DNA from: Ophioderma brevispina
Lineage: Eukaryota; Echinodermata; Ophiuroidea; Amphilepidida; Ophiodermatidae
Assembly: GCA_023653785.1 (NCBI GenBank)
Contig: JAMKCH010079080.1
Coordinates: forward strand, 1-64,000
Direction of reading: 5' to 3'
Length of the DNA: 64,000 nucleotides
Shown here in pieces: positions 61,975 through 64,000 of this stretch. Numbering within the stretch: the first letter of the stretch is position 1; the number at the start of each line of letters is the position of its first letter. A model generated the notes under the pieces. It saw nothing but the letters and a program-made list of their open reading frames with translations. It made no database searches and was not told the DNA's origin. The translations under genes were made by a program, and so were the position numbers.

Positions 61975-63660
61975 GTCTCAGCGCGAACACACAATGAAAT
62001 CAAGTGTTGTGTATGCAATGCAATAGAAATTGCACAAAAGATACTTCCTCTTGCTATGTCTTGTGTAACATTGTAAACTGAACTATGACAAAAGGATGCA
62101 TGTTTCTATTAGTTTCTTAACACGCCAGGTTTTATCCTAGTGCAAGCATCAAAGATGAGATATTCACGTACGAGTGTGTTTCTACTTCTGATACAACAAA
62201 AAACAGCTTTTGCTTAACCGGTACAGACCTAGCTTTGTCTACTATTTCAGCTGTTCTATTAAAGGCACATGCCGGTATGTGGGATGTTCGACTACACTTA
62301 CTGCTATCATGCGTACGATAAACCCTGGTCAATATCCTTACTTGTAAGAGGTTACCACATCCATGTTCCAATTATTTCTCTCACTTCACTCTTTGAAGTG
62401 TCATACAGGTAAATCTTTTTCCATTCTTGTAAGGCAAAAAAAAGTTTGCCTTTTTTCTTTCTTTTTTTTTTCTTGGCCTAATTTAAATAGTGCAGTCTTT
62501 ATTTCTTATTTTTTTTTGCACAGCACAGCAAATACCACTGTCATCTGTTTCTACTAGTGAAATAGCAGTATTCAACGCAGCAAAAACCTTCTCCGAGCAT
62601 GTTTGATTTCACTGTACCACATATCAACATTAACAGGTCGGTCTGTTCCTACTGAGCTGGAAAATGGATCAATTAATGTCCGACCTGGTAAACTGCCACA
62701 GTAGAAACACACAAACTCTATGTTGTTTGGAAACTAAATGTGTGTACACCCTTAGCCATCTGATGATCTGATGGTGGTGATACAGACCCCTCAATGACAT
62801 TTCTTGACCATTCGGTGATTACAGGTCAAAGTTCAAGCTACTACATTTGCAGACTGATTGAGGTACTCCATGCTGACCCCTTAAGATGCTGTGTAGGATC
62901 AGCAAGCAGACCCCACATGATGCCTGGATGACCTTTAACCCCAAATGTGTCACAACAGTTCCAAAGTACCATTCTCTCCAAGTCTCTTTGACATTCATCA
63001 TTATCTAGACCCCAATGACTGAAAATGATCCCTATGACCTTTGACCCCTATAGGGGTATGTGTCTGGCTCTACTCAATAATCATTGTTTCCAGGGCCCAT
63101 GAAAATGGTATTTTGCTATGGCAATATTTCAGATTTGGCTTGATGGGAGGCACATGCCCAGTCATGGCACCAATGGGATTATTTCTTAGATCGGAATGCC
63201 TAAAGCAAGAAAGACTGCACTTCACTTTGACCAAAGCTGGCAATACTTAGATTGCTACACCCATTGTGAGCTGGGAGATTATCTCCACATACACTCTTCA
63301 AATTAATATGCAGTCTGTAACGTTTCAAATGTTCAGAGATGTGTTCCATATTCTGACTCTGGTATTCCTTCTCATAATTTTTACATTGTGCACACAATGC
63401 TCTAAGCAACCCTGCTATTTGTATCTATTTGATTCATAGATATAAAACAAAGGTAGACGCATGGATTCATAGATATCAACAAGGCGGTTCTCGAACCACA
63501 AAGGTCCCCCGCCCGTCGCGATAGTAAATGGAGGGAAATATAATTTTAAGATCACAGGGAGAATTGTGATGGAAATAAGTGGTTCTCAAACCACTGAGGC
63601 TGCTGCCATAGCAGTTGCAATTTGACGGTATCAAATGTTGACTACATTGACCATACAACT
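61975..63660. other. No gene recognised
   Basis: Short frames at 62132-62371 (minus) and 63041-63250 (plus) have no known motif. TGACCTTTGACCCC occurs near 63036, a forerunner of the tandem repeat to the right. Confidence 0.5.
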
Positions 63661-63664
63661 ATTT

Positions 63665-64000
63665 GTAGTTATTTGACCTTAGCGATGACATTCACAATTA
63701 TCGGTTTAGAAATGTTGACCACATCCACAAAGTTTCATGACCTACCACATGTTGAGTTAGTTGACCTTGAATAACCCCACAACCTTGAAATGACCTTCAA
63801 CATTTTCGGCAATGAATGCTTACTTCACCCATCAGTTTTCATGACTATACTACCATGTGTATGGATTTGACCTTGGATGACCCCACATGACCTTGAAATG
63901 ACCATCAAAATTTTTGGCACTGAATATTGACCACACCCACCAAGTTTCATCATCCTACCATATACTTAGTGATTTGACCTTGGATGACCCCGCATGACCT
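63665..64000. repeat. TGACCT-type tandem repeat, period about 105-110 bp, running off the edge
   Basis: Successive units begin ATTTGACCTTAGCGATGAC, GTTGACCTTGAATAACCCC, ATTTGACCTTGGATGACCCC and again ATTTGACCTTGGATGACCCC at the edge, each with TTGACCACACCCACCAAGTT-like and TTTCATGAC boxes. Three full units are visible. Confidence 0.8.

Overview
This is a window of animal nuclear DNA. It is AT-rich, with one widely split gene, canonical GT-AG introns and a dense load of inverted-repeat transposon remnants. There are no operons, phage genes, CRISPR arrays or compact prokaryotic ORFs. The protein level points to a metazoan. The mix of foldback elements, TTAA-, TTA- and 8-bp-target MITEs and TGACCT-type tandem repeats suggests a marine invertebrate, perhaps an echinoderm or hemichordate. 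That placement is an inference and I cannot fix the species.

The one gene I can support is a formin of the FMNL (formin-like, FRL) family on the minus strand. Nine consecutive exons lie at 34200-34121, 31818-31735, 29365-29212, 20471-20395, 17699-17606, 16943-16866, 14185-14075, 11318-11169 and 10751-10650. They join without any phase conflict into 930 nt, or 310 codons, with no stop. They encode the GTPase-binding/FH3 region (DID armadillo repeats, dimerisation segment) and the start of the following coiled coil. The catalytic FH1 and FH2 domains and the C-terminal DAD must lie beyond the left edge, so 1-10649 is read as one long intron. The exons for the first 90 or so residues (KKWELICDQ and YLxKL region) were not found. 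A 19-codon candidate first exon at 50432-50376, with a CpG-bearing, promoter-like stretch just upstream, is offered at low confidence.

Layout from left to right: 1-10649, 3' intron with an hAT-like MITE family, a direct duplication at 3.1/4.0 kb, a GATCGGGGACA repeat cluster and an A-rich insertion with a 17-bp flanking repeat. 10650-20471, the FH3 and coiled-coil exons with MITEs in the introns. 20472-29211, an 8.7-kb intron holding a 1.2-kb (AAAT)n array. 29212-34200, the 5'-most certain exons. 34201-50375, intron or unknown, with a C/A-only tract, two duplications and palindromic MITEs. 50376-64000, a candidate 5' end followed by repeat-rich DNA, including a foldback of about 4.4 kb at 53.8-58.2 kb and a tandem TGACCT repeat running off the right edge.

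I saw no self-contained new biological system. The most unusual items are the 4.4-kb foldback with variable 165-bp subrepeats, the (AAAT)n expansion inside a formin intron, the strand-asymmetric C/A tract, nested palindromes, and three A-homopolymers of exactly 20 nt, two of them at duplication junctions, which may mark assembly artefacts.
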